A stretch of DNA of 64,000 nt, taken from Conchocele bisecta (lineage: Eukaryota; Mollusca; Bivalvia; Lucinida; Thyasiridae). Position numbers and translations under genes: made by a program. The notes beneath the pieces are model-generated. The model was not told the origin of the DNA. It searched no databases and worked only from the letters and a program-made list of their open reading frames with translations. Below are positions 1 to 10,646 of the stretch, piece after piece (within the stretch, counting starts at the first letter, position 1; each line of letters starts with the position of its first letter). The DNA lies in the NCBI GenBank assembly GCA_029237695.1, contig CM055273.1, positions 63,291,968 to 63,355,967 of the forward strand. Reading direction: 5' to 3'.

Positions 1-42
1 CCCTATTTCTCCAATCACAGCCACATGTGAGCAATAATATCT
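1..42. mobile_element. Family F element cut by the window edge
   Basis: The opening CCCTATTTCTCCAATCACAG is the right terminus of family F (compare about 9430 and 43915). Confidence 0.6.
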
Positions 43-218
43 TTAAGCCTTACTACGCTGAATTAAATGTTGTCGTCTGCTGGAAATGGTTTATTTTCAA
101 TATTTCTCGACAAACACCTGGTTTTGACAGCGATTCTCATGTGCTGTCTTATTAAGAATTAAAGCGAAAATGAAAAACAGCAGACGGCAATTTCCGTCAA
201 CCGCGTAGGAAGGGTTAA
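43..218. mobile_element. TTAA-type MITE, family A (A1)
   Basis: Starts TTAAGCCTTACTACGCTG, ends CGCGTAGGAAGGGTTAA, and has the family pair GTCGTCTGCTG/CAGCAGACGGC and GACAGCGATTCTCATGTGCT. Both flanks are TTAA. The pattern TTAA-CCCT fits piggyBac-type ends. Confidence 0.65.
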
Positions 219-423
219 TGAAACACCCATATATCTATATATCTCCCAATCTCGCATGCATATTGGGGACTTATGGGATGACACGTGGCTAACTGACCCG
301 GGGGTTAGTAGGAGTATATGCTTCAGCACAAGCCTATGGCCGAACACGTGGTTGTTAAAGAGTAGGTGTACAAAGTGGGATTTTCAAATACCAAACCGGG
401 GCAGAGAAATGAGTATTTATTAT
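219..423. other. Unassigned DNA
   Basis: No gene, terminal repeat or simple repeat seen. Confidence 0.4.
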
Positions 424-579
424 AGGAATGAATGGCCTTTTTGTGGAAATTATCGTGGTATAAACTTGGAAAAGTCGCGGGAATACTGGACGAAGGCCGG
501 AAGGCCTCGTCCAGTATTCCCGCGAATTTTCCAAGTTTATATCCCCGATAAATTCCACAAAAAGGCCATTCATTCCTTA
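424..579. mobile_element. Palindromic MITE, family L
   Basis: Nearly perfect 156-bp palindrome: GAATGAATGGCCTTTTTGTG at one end and its inverse at the other, centre GGCCGGAAGGCC, with GTCGCGGGAATACTGGACGA in the stem. A partial second copy is inside the Tc1-derived element (20796-20920). Confidence 0.75.
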
Positions 580-684
580 TAATTCCAGCATTTGAAATAA
601 ATTCATCAAGAAAATGTGTTTATTTTCCGTTTTCTTAAGAATTATTTTAACTGCGCCTGACGGTTACGGAAAGTAGTTCGACAT

Positions 685-862
685 GGAGTTTACTGGGATA
701 TAAATTCTGGACAAAGACTTGCTACGGACCAATCAAATGTTAGGGAATTGTGTAAATATTTTTGTGCTGGAATTATTAGTGTATAGTCACTATTTTTGCA
801 CGTCCATATTGAAGTCGTGAACCGGATGTTAATAACATCCGGTTCACGACTTCAATATTGAC
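685..862. repeat. Family S fragment and short palindrome
   Basis: 685-790 matches the right arm of the family S palindrome at 16484-16645 (ACCAATCAAATGTTAGGGAA). 806-859 is an independent perfect hairpin (GAAGTCGTGAACCGGATGTT and inverse). 863-1020 shows nothing. Confidence 0.6.
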
Positions 863-1022
863 GTCACATATGACAGCCAATACAGTTTCTATTTGGTAAA
901 ATGCCATGACCTCAAAGAGTGACTACAAAAATACACGGCAAATGTATTAAATGTGCTTCCCTTCGGAGGTTATTGGAAATTATTTGAAATGATTATCAAC
1001 TGATTCAGGTCGCTACAACTCG

Positions 1023-1400
1023 GTACGTACGTGCGTGCGTGCGTGCGTGCGTGCGTGTGTGCGTGCGTGCGTGCGTACGTACGTGCATACGTACGTACGT
1101 TAATAACACCTCTCATTTTTCAATAACCGCTTCACCGATTTTGGCCACAATGTGTGTCTAGGGATGGTGCTTTGTTTTGCATACGACCCACGTCCGACCG
1201 GCCAAGGTCACTGAGGACTTATGTTCACCTTGTTTGTAAGGCAAACTCAACAACTCATAAACCGCTTTACCGATTTTGATAATATTTGGCCACAACGTGT
1301 GTCTAGGGATGGTGCTTTTTTGGATAACATCCACGTTCCACATTATGATCAGTTCATCGTGTTTGTAAGGCGATTAGATGCCATAAATCACGCAGACCAA
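1023..1400 (-). mobile_element. Pearl-type element fragment (P0)
   Basis: A (CGTG)n/(CGTA)n microsatellite at 1023-1103 adjoins two ~145-bp units that share ACCG-TTTTGG-CACAA and GTGTGTCTAGGGATGGTGCT. Tandem core units next to a tetranucleotide tail are the hallmark of bivalve pearl elements. 1400-1530 is unassigned. Confidence 0.5.
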
Positions 1401-1529
1401 ATTCCTCCAATCACAGACACACATAGATGTATATTAGGGTTAATATTTAAACCCGGAACTGGAATTACACCCTCTCACACCCTTATCTAATAGCGTTTCA
1501 GTTTGGCCGATGTTGATTTCGAAAAACAT

Positions 1530-1641
1530 ACAATACTTTCATTAAATGACGCCGAAAGTTGACATAAATTTCAGAGCTCATGCGGAATTCCATTCCGCAT
1601 GAGCTCTAAATTTTATGTCCACTTTTGACGTCATTTGCAGA
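1530..1641. repeat. Palindrome (short T-like element)
   Basis: Arms GACATAAATTTCAGAGCTCA and TGAGCTCTAAATTTTATGTC meet at GCGGAATTCCATTCCGC. The outer GACGCCGAAAGT/ACTTTTGACGTC part also pairs. Confidence 0.7.
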
Positions 1642-1924
1642 AAAAATTATTGCATTTCTTCGAAATAAATATCGGCGATGCGATAAAGGAGGGGGGTAAT
1701 ACCAGAGGCTAGCTCACGTGTCTTGTTGCTATTTGCAGACCTGAATGATGTGCAGTGGCTCAGAAGAAAATGTGAAGATTTGTATCAAAACAGATAATCA
1801 CATCTCAGTTTAATTAATCAAAATACTTCGAGTTAATCGGATTCGACTTAGCCATAACTCGTTATCAGTATGATTGTGGTGAATGAATGCGGCGCAGTAT
1901 ACGAAAGCGTGGAGAAGTACTTTT

Positions 1925-2330
1925 GTATCAATAAGAAAAAAGTCACCCTCCCTAAAAACAATTATTTGATGAAATTCCATCAAATACTGACTTTATTGCG
2001 AAAAAACGATTTCCCTATGGGAATTTAACATGGGGACTAAAAATAGATATTTTTTTTAATATTTGTTGACCGATTTTCAAAATATAAGTTTTGTTTTCTT
2101 AATTACATCATTTCCAAGCTATCTCGCCAGGTTTTGGAGTCAATTTCCAAAAAAATTCGTTTGTTGATCCTTTAGGATAAAAAAAACGAAATATTTTGGA
2201 AATTGACTCCCCATGTTAAATTCACATAAAAAAAATATTTTTTTCGCAATAAAATCAATATTTGATGGAATTTCATCAAACAATTTTTTTTGGGAGAGTG
2301 ACTTTTTTGTTATTGATGAAAAAGTACTTA
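1925..2330. mobile_element. Long palindromic element U1
   Basis: The left arm (AGTCACCCTCCC, TTTGATGAAATTCCATCAAA, GGGAATTTAACATGGGGA) pairs with the right arm (TCCCCATGTTAAATTC, TTTGATGGAATTTCATCAAA, GGGAGAGTGACTT). The middle contains CCAAGCTATCTCGCCAGG. A larger relative, U2, is at 50725-51505. Confidence 0.7.
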
Positions 2331-2348
2331 CTTTTAAATATGTTTTAG

Positions 2349-2431
2349 ATTTAATGTGTTTAATAGCCAAAAGTTCGTCGGCAAAAAAAAGTGGAACAGA
2401 CAGTAGTAGTGACGGTGTGGACAATGATTAG
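2349..2431 (+). CDS. Possible terminal coding exon, unknown protein
   Basis: After TATGTTTTAG the frame reads DLMCLIAKSSSAKKSG then TDSSSDGVDND and stop: a Ser/Asp-rich tail that looks like a protein C-terminus. No homologue recognised and no upstream exon seen. It could be chance, since it abuts a palindromic element. Confidence 0.2.
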
Positions 2432-2539
2432 CGTGCGTCGGTTGGTCTGCTATCGCGCTGATGGCAAACACGCTAGACGCATGTTATCAATTCACAATCC
2501 GACAGAGTGACAGAGATAGCATAAGCTGATTGGTTCTCC

Positions 2540-2600
2540 ACGATGGTTCTCCCAACATGCAACAGTGACGTCAGTCAACGGTTTGATTTGAAACTGATTG
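2540..2600. promoter_or_regulatory. CCAAT-box and CRE-like sites
   Basis: GATTGGTTCTCC (inverted CCAAT) and the CRE palindrome TGACGTCA (about 2567-2574) lie within 35 bp in a locally CpG-richer stretch (2430-2600). They may be a promoter fragment, but no associated first exon is evident. Confidence 0.2.
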
Positions 2601-2667
2601 TGGAATATCATCCCAGATAGCAATATAGTACTGCGCATGAGCGGCTGTGTTATTTCCTTGTGACCTT

Positions 2668-2922
2668 TATCCCTTTAAGCAGTTAAGCACTACATACCTC
2701 TTTAGCTGTGTTTGCAAAGTGTATATACAGATGAGCCGGCTCGTAATGAGCCATCTCATCAGGATCTTCACTTTTTGCATGTACATTTCATATTGTTTTG
2801 AAAAAAACCAAAACCCCTTCTTATAAATAAACTAGTATAACAATCAGTTTGTGATGAATGAATTGGTCCTTTAAATTAACATATCACAGTCGATTCCAGT
2901 TATGTAGTGTTCAAAGGGGAAA
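2668..2922. mobile_element. TTAA-type MITE, family B (B1), worn
   Basis: Holds the family B hairpin GATGAGCCGGCTCGTAATGA with inverse, the TTTGCAAAGTGTATATACA stretch and an eroded right end (AGTGTTCAAAGGGGAAAATC). Confidence 0.5.
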
Positions 2923-3224
2923 ATCGGACACATTCTGGACCTAATCTATGGCATGTATTCATAAAGTATGACACCAATTCAATTCCTAATATAGCCTAAC
3001 CTGGATTTGGCATCAAACATTTCATTTGCCAAGTGTGTTGATTCAGTAACTCAACGGTATGTACTTATCGATGGAAGGTAAACTTATCTGAAACATAATT
3101 TCCGACGGTGTACTTAAGATACTTTTGTAAGCGGTCGTAACAGTTGCTACATGCGTGTGTGTATTGACGGTGGCATCCCAATTTGACCATGTTCATGCTG
3201 AAGGTGCACATAAAACAAAAATTA

Positions 3225-3375
3225 TGTTTCTGACTGAACATTAAAATGCTTAGTTTTTCTGTACGGACGTATTTTATAAATTGTCACCACTCATTTGAAC
3301 CGTCTCGCCGAGACGGTTCAAATGAGTGGTAACAACATATACTTCATTGAGAAATGAAGAAAATATAAAAACAAA
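3225..3375. mobile_element. Palindromic MITE, family H (H1)
   Basis: Core hairpin at 3283-3332: CCACTCATTTGAACCGTCTC, then GCC, then its inverse. Copies: 19482-19550, 26812-26884, 49150-49206 and 58768-58834. Outer parts (ACATATACTT-CATTGAGAAAT) are shared. Confidence 0.65.
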
Positions 3376-3503
3376 TATTGTAAATTTAGCTGCATGGACC
3401 TGTGAATGAGTATCCTGCATGAACATGATGAAATGGGTTCATACTTTCTATGCTGAAACTAAATTTTGCCATCTACTGATTTTTTATTTTCAATTTGTCT
3501 CAG

Positions 3504-3692
3504 GAAAAAAACAACATGATTCAGCAGCACTTAAGAATCACTTGCAAGGGAAATGAGCATAAAATATTGCCAAACACGTTTCATCTAGAAGGAATACGGA
3601 ATATGAAACAACGCCAGACGACAGATACCGTGGTGTCCCGTATTCTATTGGACAACATCGACATCTGTATTGCGTCAAGCTGCGATTTATGA
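3504..3692 (+). CDS. Possible terminal coding exon, unknown protein
   Basis: A strong acceptor-like tract (TTTTTATTTTCAATTTGTCTCAG) leads into an open frame of 63 codons (EKNNMIQQHLRITCKGNEHK, continuing to DNIDICIASSCDL and stop). Composition is protein-like, but I recognise no family and see no partner exon. Confidence 0.22.
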   Translation, partial: EKNNMIQQHLRITCKGNEHKILPNTFHLEGIRNMKQRQTTDTVVSRILLDNIDICIASSCDL

Positions 3693-3839
3693 CTGATTTA
3701 CAGTCATTGACTCCCACAATCATTATACCATCCAATTTTCGTGAGATTATATTTTCGCCGGCGAGCAAAAAGTAATATTACGACATTTGCAACAAATATA
3801 TCAGATCAGATCATCTGACGTGTCCTCACAGTCTGATCA

Positions 3840-4115
3840 AAAACACTATAATTGTAACCATGACTTCACATCATGCTGAAAGCTAGCTACAATAAATTCG
3901 CCCTCGATATGTTATCTACCTCGCGAGAGGTACTGAGCGGGTAGCAATTGTGTTTCTAGCTGAAAGCCTGTGATCACGGGGTTTCAGCATGAAGTGAAGT
4001 CATGTTTATAATAGTGTCTGTAGAATCTTCAGAAAATCACAATAATAGGAAAATGTGGCCTGTCGGACACGAATTCCCCCGGTGGCAGATTGGAGAAAGT
4101 CCGGCAAAGGTGTAA
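3840..4115. repeat. Imperfect palindrome and pearl-type 5' terminus fragment
   Basis: 3852-4005 is an imperfect inverted repeat (CATGACTTCACATCATGCTG ... CAGCATGAAGTGAAGTCATG). 4050-4110 carries GTGGCCTGTCGGACACGAAT, the 5' terminal motif of pearl-type elements at 14511 and 59373. Confidence 0.55.
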
Positions 4116-4224
4116 ACAAACCTACACACGGACACATTGTCCAAACACTATATGCCTCACTGCTGTACGGAGACAGGGGGACGAAACTTTGTCATCTCAA
4201 CTGGGCCATCATTTATGAAAACCC

Positions 4225-4375
4225 GATATGACATATGTAGCCTATTTCACAAAAATTGCTAAGCATACTTATCTTGCTAAGTACACTTTGAGGGAAAACA
4301 ATTCAATTTAAGGAAAATTTATTGATTTTTATTATACTGATTTGATTACATTATCACAGCCAATTTTCAGTTAAG
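4225..4375. mobile_element. Family E MITE, left half only
   Basis: TAGCCTATTTCACAAAAATT, then ATACTTATCTTGCTAAGTAC and ATTACATTATCACAGCCA match one arm of family E (46428-46730); the other arm is missing. Confidence 0.55.
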
Positions 4376-4435
4376 AGAAATGCGTCACTTCGTTCTGAAA
4401 CAACGTCATTCCGTAATAAATGTACTCACACATGT

Positions 4436-4700
4436 CCAGTGGGCCCGAAGGGCCCGATAGCGCTAGGGGGGTCCGGGGGCATGCCCCTCCCCCCGGAAAT
4501 TTTTGAAATCCAAGTGGTGTGAAACGCCATTTCCTGCATTCTCAGTTAAGTTCTCAGCAAAGTTCCCAGTACTCATGATTACACAAATATATTTGAATAA
4601 AAAATCCAAAATTTACAGAATTATTGGGGGGGGTCTCCCCCGGCCCCCCGCTTCCGCCGCCCCTGGTATTATCAGCTGCCATTGCTGTCAATACATTATG
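4436..4700. mobile_element. G/C-run DNA element R1 (fragment)
   Basis: GCGCTAGGGGGGTCCGGGGGCATGCCCC and a second C-rich block at 4625-4670 resemble the elements at 27740-28116 and 62587-62985. Ends unclear. Confidence 0.35.
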
Positions 4701-4867
4701 TAACTTGTACAGATATAGATATACCATAATGCGTATCCGTGCAGTCTTCTCAGGATTTGTTTCAATGTCAATTATTACGTGTTTATTGTTAATGGCTAAA
4801 GTCATTATTAGCTGGATCGAATACCGTATTTCACGTGTACGGATGGATGAGAAAATTCCAAAATCAT

Positions 4868-5050
4868 AACTATTTACAATAAGAAAAATATATATACATG
4901 TATATATATATATATTGTATATTCAGCACTTAATCTAGAATAACCTGATCTGGTGTCAGGTCCTCACCACACCAGAGTCACTTATCCCCAGTCATAAACG
5001 TAAGGAATAACACTAATCGTGCTACTCTTATAAAGGGTATCATGGGCGGA
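4868..5050. mobile_element. SINE-like family G, 3' part (G1)
   Basis: TATTCAGC-CTTAATCTAGAATAACCTGATCTGG and the CCACACCAGAGTCACTT block are typical family G body. The head is absent. Confidence 0.5.
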
Positions 5051-5079
5051 TCCAGTATTTGGGGAACGGGAGGGGGTCT

Positions 5080-5185
5080 AGTTGCGAAGGTAACTCTTGC
5101 AATATACTCCCGTACCGTCCGTACTACGGGAGTAATTACAAGGGTACGGGAGTAATTGCAAGAGTTACCTTCGTAACTAGGTTGT
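5080..5185. repeat. Palindrome
   Basis: CTAGTTGCGAAGGTAACTCT pairs with AGAGTTACCTTCGTAACTAG. The centre holds three copies of ACGGGAGTA-like words. Possible small MITE. Confidence 0.65.
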
Positions 5186-5311
5186 CCTAATAGTTAGCTC
5201 TTCGAAATACACTTTCCTGTGTTTTACGGCACTTAAATTCAGACTCCAACTGGTGGTAAACTGTGATCTATGTTGCAACCCCAATGGCGCGACGCTTGTT
5301 TCTCAGGGATC

Positions 5312-5508
5312 CATGTTATAGAGAATAGTAGGTTAGTGTCGTGAATGGGAAAAATATCTGGCAAGGCTTAGGAAACGGGATCAACAAATAGCTTCAAAAT
5401 GCAATAAAAATAACCCCAGCTATGCACATATTCATACACAGTGATTAGGTCGTATTGACAGGATATCAACAATGTTTCACGGCACCGTGTTGACGGGATA
5501 AAGTAAGG
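5312..5508. mobile_element. Family M element, partial (M1)
   Basis: Contains GTGAATGGGAAAAATATCTG, AAATAGCTTCAAAATGCAAT, CACGGCACCGTGTT and GACGGGATAAA, shared with 18537-18835 and 58478-58740. Confidence 0.6.
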
Positions 5509-6202
5509 TATGCAATTAGGTTGATGGGTTAGTCGAGGAAGAGTCTATGACATGTAGCCAATGGCTTATCCAGTGTAAGATGTGTTGACGTGCCGATCAT
5601 TCGAAGTAACTCTATATAGGCGGTTACATGATACTGTTTCATTCCTGTGTAACCCTTCATCACAGGTTTTTCAAATGAACGTTAAGGACAAAGGTAAGCA
5701 GGTCAAAGAAAGATATATTTGGCTCCACATCAATGACAAAAGCTTCGTAAAAGAGAGATGTGATATATGAATACAGCATGCATGTATGTGAATATTCTCT
5801 TGTTATCGTATATGTTACTTTGAGTTTCCATCTCCGCCATCTTGCCTGTACAAGTCATAGCTCAGTTTCACCACTTTAAGCATTTGACAAATACATAAAC
5901 TAATATGACAGAAAAAGTAATCAAATTTGGTGCAATACCTCATAGACAGATATTACAACAGCGTGCTATAAATATTATGCCAGGAAACTCTAAAACAGCC
6001 AACATATCTGTGTATTATTTTTAATCTGATGCGCAATCTATTGTTAGTGTATGTGTTACCACAGGCAAAGCCGTATTTACTCGCATAGTAGGAATGTAGA
6101 CACCAGTGACAATACACTCGGATAACTTGTTACGTTTTATTGGATTTGATATGGTATGTATGTCAATACAAGTATATATCTACAGAATTGAAATCAGTAT
6201 GT
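5509..6202 (+). other. Unassigned; one splice-like 28-nt block
   Basis: At 5666-5693 an acceptor-like CCTTCATCACAG is followed by 28 nt and AAAG before GTAAGC. That would be a micro-exon (VFQMNVKDK), but no partner exons are seen. The rest shows no gene or repeat that I can name. Confidence 0.2.
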
Positions 6203-6500
6203 GTGTTTGTTTATTGGTGTTTATCAGCCTATCAACAGATAAGGTCATGTAAGGCCGGGCCAACATGTTAGATCCCATATTTAACCTGCTGCATTGTGGG
6301 GGGGGGGGGATCCCAAAATCATATTTACATTGATAAAAAATATATTCAGCCCTATAATTAGAATAACCTGACTCGGTGCCAGGTCCATACCACATCAAAG
6401 TTACCTGGCCCCTTCACCTAAAAGTAATAGGATTAGGAATAATTGTATTACTCATACAAGGGGTATAACCATATTTAAACCCCACATACAAGAATGCCAA
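6203..6500. mobile_element. SINE-like family G (G2)
   Basis: The head (TTTATTGGTGTTTATCAGCC ... AAGGCCGGGCC), a G-run, and the body with GAATAACCTGACTCGGTGCC and AAGTAATAGGATTAGGAATA. B-box-like TTAGATCCC is eroded here. Confidence 0.6.
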
Positions 6501-7249
6501 AGACGTTCAGAAATCAGACTTGGAATATAAGTGTGGTGATAATAACCCCCATAGGACGTTGTTTTTTAATGTCACGAAATTGCATTTATGTGTATGTTAT
6601 ATTATGTGTGGTATGTGTCAAACTCCACGAGAGATACAATTGACTGATGGCTTCTACAGATAAGATGGCCAACATAACAACTCCATACGCCGCAACGTGT
6701 GTATGCTACACATATATCCCATAACATGTAGGAATCAATTGTGTTTGAATCGAATGCTGACAAGTTGTCACACAGGGTCTTAACAACGGATCTGTGTTCG
6801 GATTCGAAACGGTGTAATGACATGTTTATGATAATAATGATATATAAATATGTAGAATAAATACATGTGTACCAGCGACGATTTATATCAGGTTTTCAAT
6901 GAATCCTTTGGTAAAGATAAAGCTAAGTTGAAATGGTGTGCCATAGAACCCCCACACCACCTTCAGGATCTTTACTGTCGCTGCATGATGGTTGACAGAC
7001 CGTACCCACTGAGCGAGCGATCGCGGCGATATGTACAGCGATGCTTGGTACCGTTTTCTCACCTGACAAGACATATATTCGTCTGAACGAGGCTAAATAG
7101 AATATAACCGGATTCAACTCTGGCGTACGAGAAAGCAAAACATGTACATCGTGGCCAAACCAGGGATATCCGGCAAGAATGAGTCCCATCGTCAAATTAC
7201 CATGTACGTGCTCCTAACCTGACATCCGCTCGCCCGTTGTTCACACGTT
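6501..7249. other. Unassigned DNA with a family G tail fragment
   Basis: 7090-7200 resembles the family G 3' tail (ATATAACCGGATTCAACTCT, GGCCAAACCAGGGATATCCG). 6865-7086 is open on both strands for 60-70 codons but with no recognisable motif. Confidence 0.3.
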
Positions 7250-7405
7250 CGACACTACAGACCTCTGTCATATTTTGCAAATAGTGTAGATCCAAATGAG
7301 CCGGCTCGTAACGAGCCGTCTCATCTAGATTTGCACCATTTGCGGATTTTTTCCGATTTTTACAACAACATCCCTTTCTGATAAATGGAATAGTCTGACA
7401 CAGAC
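7250..7405. mobile_element. Family B MITE, truncated (B2)
   Basis: ACAGACCTCTGTCATATTTT, then the family hairpin GAGCCGGCTCGTAACGAGCC; the right arm stops near 7405. Confidence 0.55.
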
Positions 7406-7661
7406 GGACAGATGGACGACTTTTGCATCCCTATATCCAATTTTCGCTACGTTATGGGATGGAAAGAACATGGGAATACCCATTCCAGTTACTAGTTAAT
7501 AGGTGAAATGGCTAAAACTAACATCGATCGATACATGTCTATACTGGTATCAGGCTCTGGTCGCTGAAGAAGAACAACAACACGCCGGGATTTGTGGAAG
7601 TCGTATTCCAATTGATAATTCCGCGTTGTGTCAACACCGTAACTCCAGTGCAAACACCTAA

Positions 7662-7781
7662 TTACCGTATCAGGGCGGATTGCGGCAGATCGTATGTGCA
7701 GATTTGTAATTTAGTCCTATCAAGCTCACCATCTTCCGCTGAGGCTTCATTCATCACTTTTAAATTATATTGTGAATCCAT
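7662..7781 (-). CDS. Possible first coding exon, unknown protein
   Basis: A 39-codon frame starting at an ATG in good context (GCGAAATGG, 7779-7781) begins MDSQYNLKVMNEASAEDG and continues to TYDLPQSALIR, after an upstream in-frame stop. The end coincides with a donor-like ACG/GTAATT at 7664-7666. Composition looks protein-like; no family recognised and no second exon found. Confidence 0.22.
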   Translation of the reverse strand: MDSQYNLKVMNEASAEDGELDRTKLQICTYDLPQSALIR

Positions 7782-7977
7782 TTCGCCTCTTTAACTGTTT
7801 TGAATCTCATCGATTTGAAAAGTTAAAGAACGTAGCTGATATGTGCAATACTTTTATAACCGTCGCCTGCCTGTAAGGGGAGATAATCAGCGAACTTTAG
7901 CGAACAGATTATCGTCCATATATACGGACAACCGTGCTCTAAATAATTTATTCTACCACCATACTCGTACTATGGCC

Positions 7978-8054
7978 GGCTCTCCTGTTAACATAGGGGT
8001 CCAAACTCGGGAAGACCGTCTTCCCGAGTTTGGACCCCTATGTTATTAGGAGAG
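7978..8054. repeat. Near-perfect 70-bp hairpin
   Basis: CTCCTGTTAACATAGGGGTC and the inverse surround GAAGACCGTCTTCC; one bulge near the tip of the right arm. Confidence 0.7.
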
Positions 8055-8825
8055 CGTCTGATGGGTGGTGTTGGGAAAGAACATTTAGGCTACAGGGAAT
8101 GTACCTTTCATTAATGCTACGATACGCGACCATGAATAGTCACCATTTTCCGCATAAACCTTACCATGGAAATACTTACATGTACAAATGCTTATTTACA
8201 CGCCCATGAAAGTAGTCACCATTGGTCCTTTAAATGTGGTCATGGAAGCAGTGGTCCTGATAAGGTTAGACAATGTCCAGCTGTGGGTAAACGCTTGCCG
8301 TGTGAATCCCAAGGCCATAGGCCGCGGGTTCAAACAGTTCCCGAGTGCCACGGTAAACGTACAAGACGGTGGACATAGTCGAACGTTATTGTTACATTTC
8401 CGTCGGAAATATCATGCAATTTGAGCGAGCTTATATGCAGTACTTTCTGTACTTTGATAATCTGCTCCATTCAAACAACTGATTTACACATAACTGATTT
8501 ACACACTGATTTACATGTTCCGGGGCGGCAGTACACGACGCGTGATGCAGCCGCGCCAATTTCAAACGTTCAGTGCGACCGTTGTGATCTGGTCTGGTGA
8601 CGTAATGACGCGTTCTAGTAACGTCATGAGACACATGGGTTAACGTAGGTGTTGGCTTGGCCCCGGAATGAGCATTGTCTAGAGCCATGGTCAAACGGCA
8701 CGCGCTGTACGTTTGCACACAGCTGTGAGCGGTGTCGAACAACGACAGTCATGTAACAATTATTCTATACATGGCCATGCCAGTAGTCACCGTGTTTCCT
8801 TTGAACGGGGCTATGGGCATACTAG

Positions 8826-9040
8826 TACAGTGGAACCTCTCTAAACCGGACACAACAAAGCATATTTGCTCTTATTTGTTATGAGTTTCTTGTTCATTTA
8901 TCTCGGGGGATAGTGTCTATTCATTCATGATCACATAACACACAAGTATGGCTCAACATGATCAAATGCATGATTTACAGTAATACCTCTCTAAACCGGA
9001 CACCTTGGGGTATGTCCGGTTTAGAGAGGCTTCATTGTAG
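8826..9040. mobile_element. Family N MITE (N1), TA-flanked
   Basis: Left ACAGTGGAACCTCTCTAAAC and right GGTTTAGAGAGGCTTCATTG are inverted; TA lies outside both ends, as for Tc1/mariner or pogo elements. Inner ACCTCTCTAAACCGGACACC forms a second pair. Confidence 0.7.
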
Positions 9041-9202
9041 TTGGCACTGCATCTTTACACGTTCATAAAATTCGTCACCATTTGGTTCTTTACATGTTGT
9101 CATGGTAATAGCTATCATTTATTCTTTACATGACCATGAAGTTCTTCACTTTACGTGGCCATCACCGTTGGTCCTTTAAACGGGGCCATGGAAATAGTAA
9201 TA

Positions 9203-9446
9203 TGTGGCTGTGACTGGAGAAATGGGGCTTATGGGATTTGTGATCAGTGTAACTCCTGATAGAACGGCACACTCATGTAGCCTGATAACGATATATATTA
9301 CTTGTTATAACCATAACGGGTCTCTTATTGATAGAATGGCGATGAGTGCAGATCCTGATCAGACTATGCGGATGCACAGGCTGATCTGTATCTACACTGG
9401 CCACAAAAACCATAAGCCCCATTTCTCCAGCCACGGCCACATATAT
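9203..9446. mobile_element. Family F MITE
   Basis: GGCTGTGACTGGAGAAATGG at the left and CCATTTCTCCAGCCACGGCC at the right. Inner sequence holds the typical GATCCTGATCAGACT and ACACTGGCCACAAA words. Confidence 0.75.
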
Positions 9447-9567
9447 CAATGCTTCTTTACGCGGCCATGAACTCTGTCATCATTGTTTCATTGAACGGGA
9501 AATTGGACATGGTTATCATTTCCTCTTCACAAGGCCATGACAGTAGTCACCAGTTGGTCCTTTGAAT

Positions 9568-10646
9568 CACAGGTGGAAGACTCGGAACTATGACACCAAC
9601 AAAAAATGCCTATTAAAAATTATCAAGAGTACGGTTAATATGGAAAAAGCCCCCTTGTTTCTGACTCGCACAAACATAATACACATCGATTAGTTTGATG
9701 AATTGTGTCTCTGGCTATCGAAAAAGGTCTTCGGTGCGTGAATATATTCACTTCAAATTGCTGTGTCCAGCCGTTATCGAGTTATTCGCATTTTGTATAC
9801 CCCATCCAAAGCGAAATTTGCGTGTACGAAAGAATCTCACACAGAATCGAAGGCCGTCCGGCGTGGATTATCGGTCATTTGGCCGATAGCTGATCGCCAG
9901 CTCAAACTAATGTCGTGCACCATGACCATATACATTAGAAACTCCAACCGTACACAGTTCGTTCAATTGTGATCGTTCATTATCTCGAACCGGGTCAATG
10001 CACCATCGTCCATAATACAAGCACCGAAGCGTCTATGTAAGAACATCTCTGATCGGCTAAATCTAAACTGTGATGACGTCATTCAACACATTTCGGGATT
10101 CCGGAAGACATAATCTGATAGTACGCGAATCATGAATGAAAGGCAATGGAATTAGAAAAAAAGTGTTTTTTTTAGATCGGTGAACGATCACAATTGGACG
10201 AACTTTGTATGGTTGGAGTTTCTAATGTATATGGTCATGGTGCACGACATTAGTTTGAACTGGCGATCAGCTATCGGCCAAATATGACCGATAATCCACG
10301 CCCGACGCCCTCCGATTCTGTGTGAGATTCTTTCGCACACGCAAATTTCGCTTTGGATAGGGTACTCAAAATGCGAATAACTGAATAAATGCTGGAAACA
10401 GCGATTTGAAGTGAGTATATTCACACATCTAAGACCTTTTTCGATTGCCAGAGACAGAAGTCATACATTTAATCGATGTTTATTGTGTTTGTGCGAGTCG
10501 GAAACGAGAGGGCTCTTTCTATAATGGCCATATTGTTTACCATCTTTAATAGAAGATAGTACTGTATGAGACCAAGTGGGTGGGGTAATGGATTTTTTTG
10601 TAATGGTCATTTTCTTTGTGTCACAGGTCCGAGTATTCCACATGTG
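9568..10646. mobile_element. Foldback element I1 with ~390-bp arms and 8-bp TSD
   Basis: The ends CACAGGTGGAAGACTCGG and (inverted) CACATGTGGAATACTCGG open two long imperfect arms (9568-9970 and 10188-10646). The flanks are CTTTGAAT on both sides (9560-9567 and 10647-10654), a perfect 8-bp duplication, as hAT elements make. Only arm ORF shadows are inside. A fragment is at 29396-29545. Confidence 0.8.

Noticed and set aside
424..579. Hairpins throughout read as rho-independent terminators or CRISPR repeats
   Set aside because: The genome is eukaryotic, arms are far too long for terminators, and there are no regularly spaced identical repeats with unique spacers.
4050..4110. Short GTGGCCTGTCGG segment as an independent element
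   Set aside because: It is only a 5' terminus of the pearl type; no core units or tail follow.
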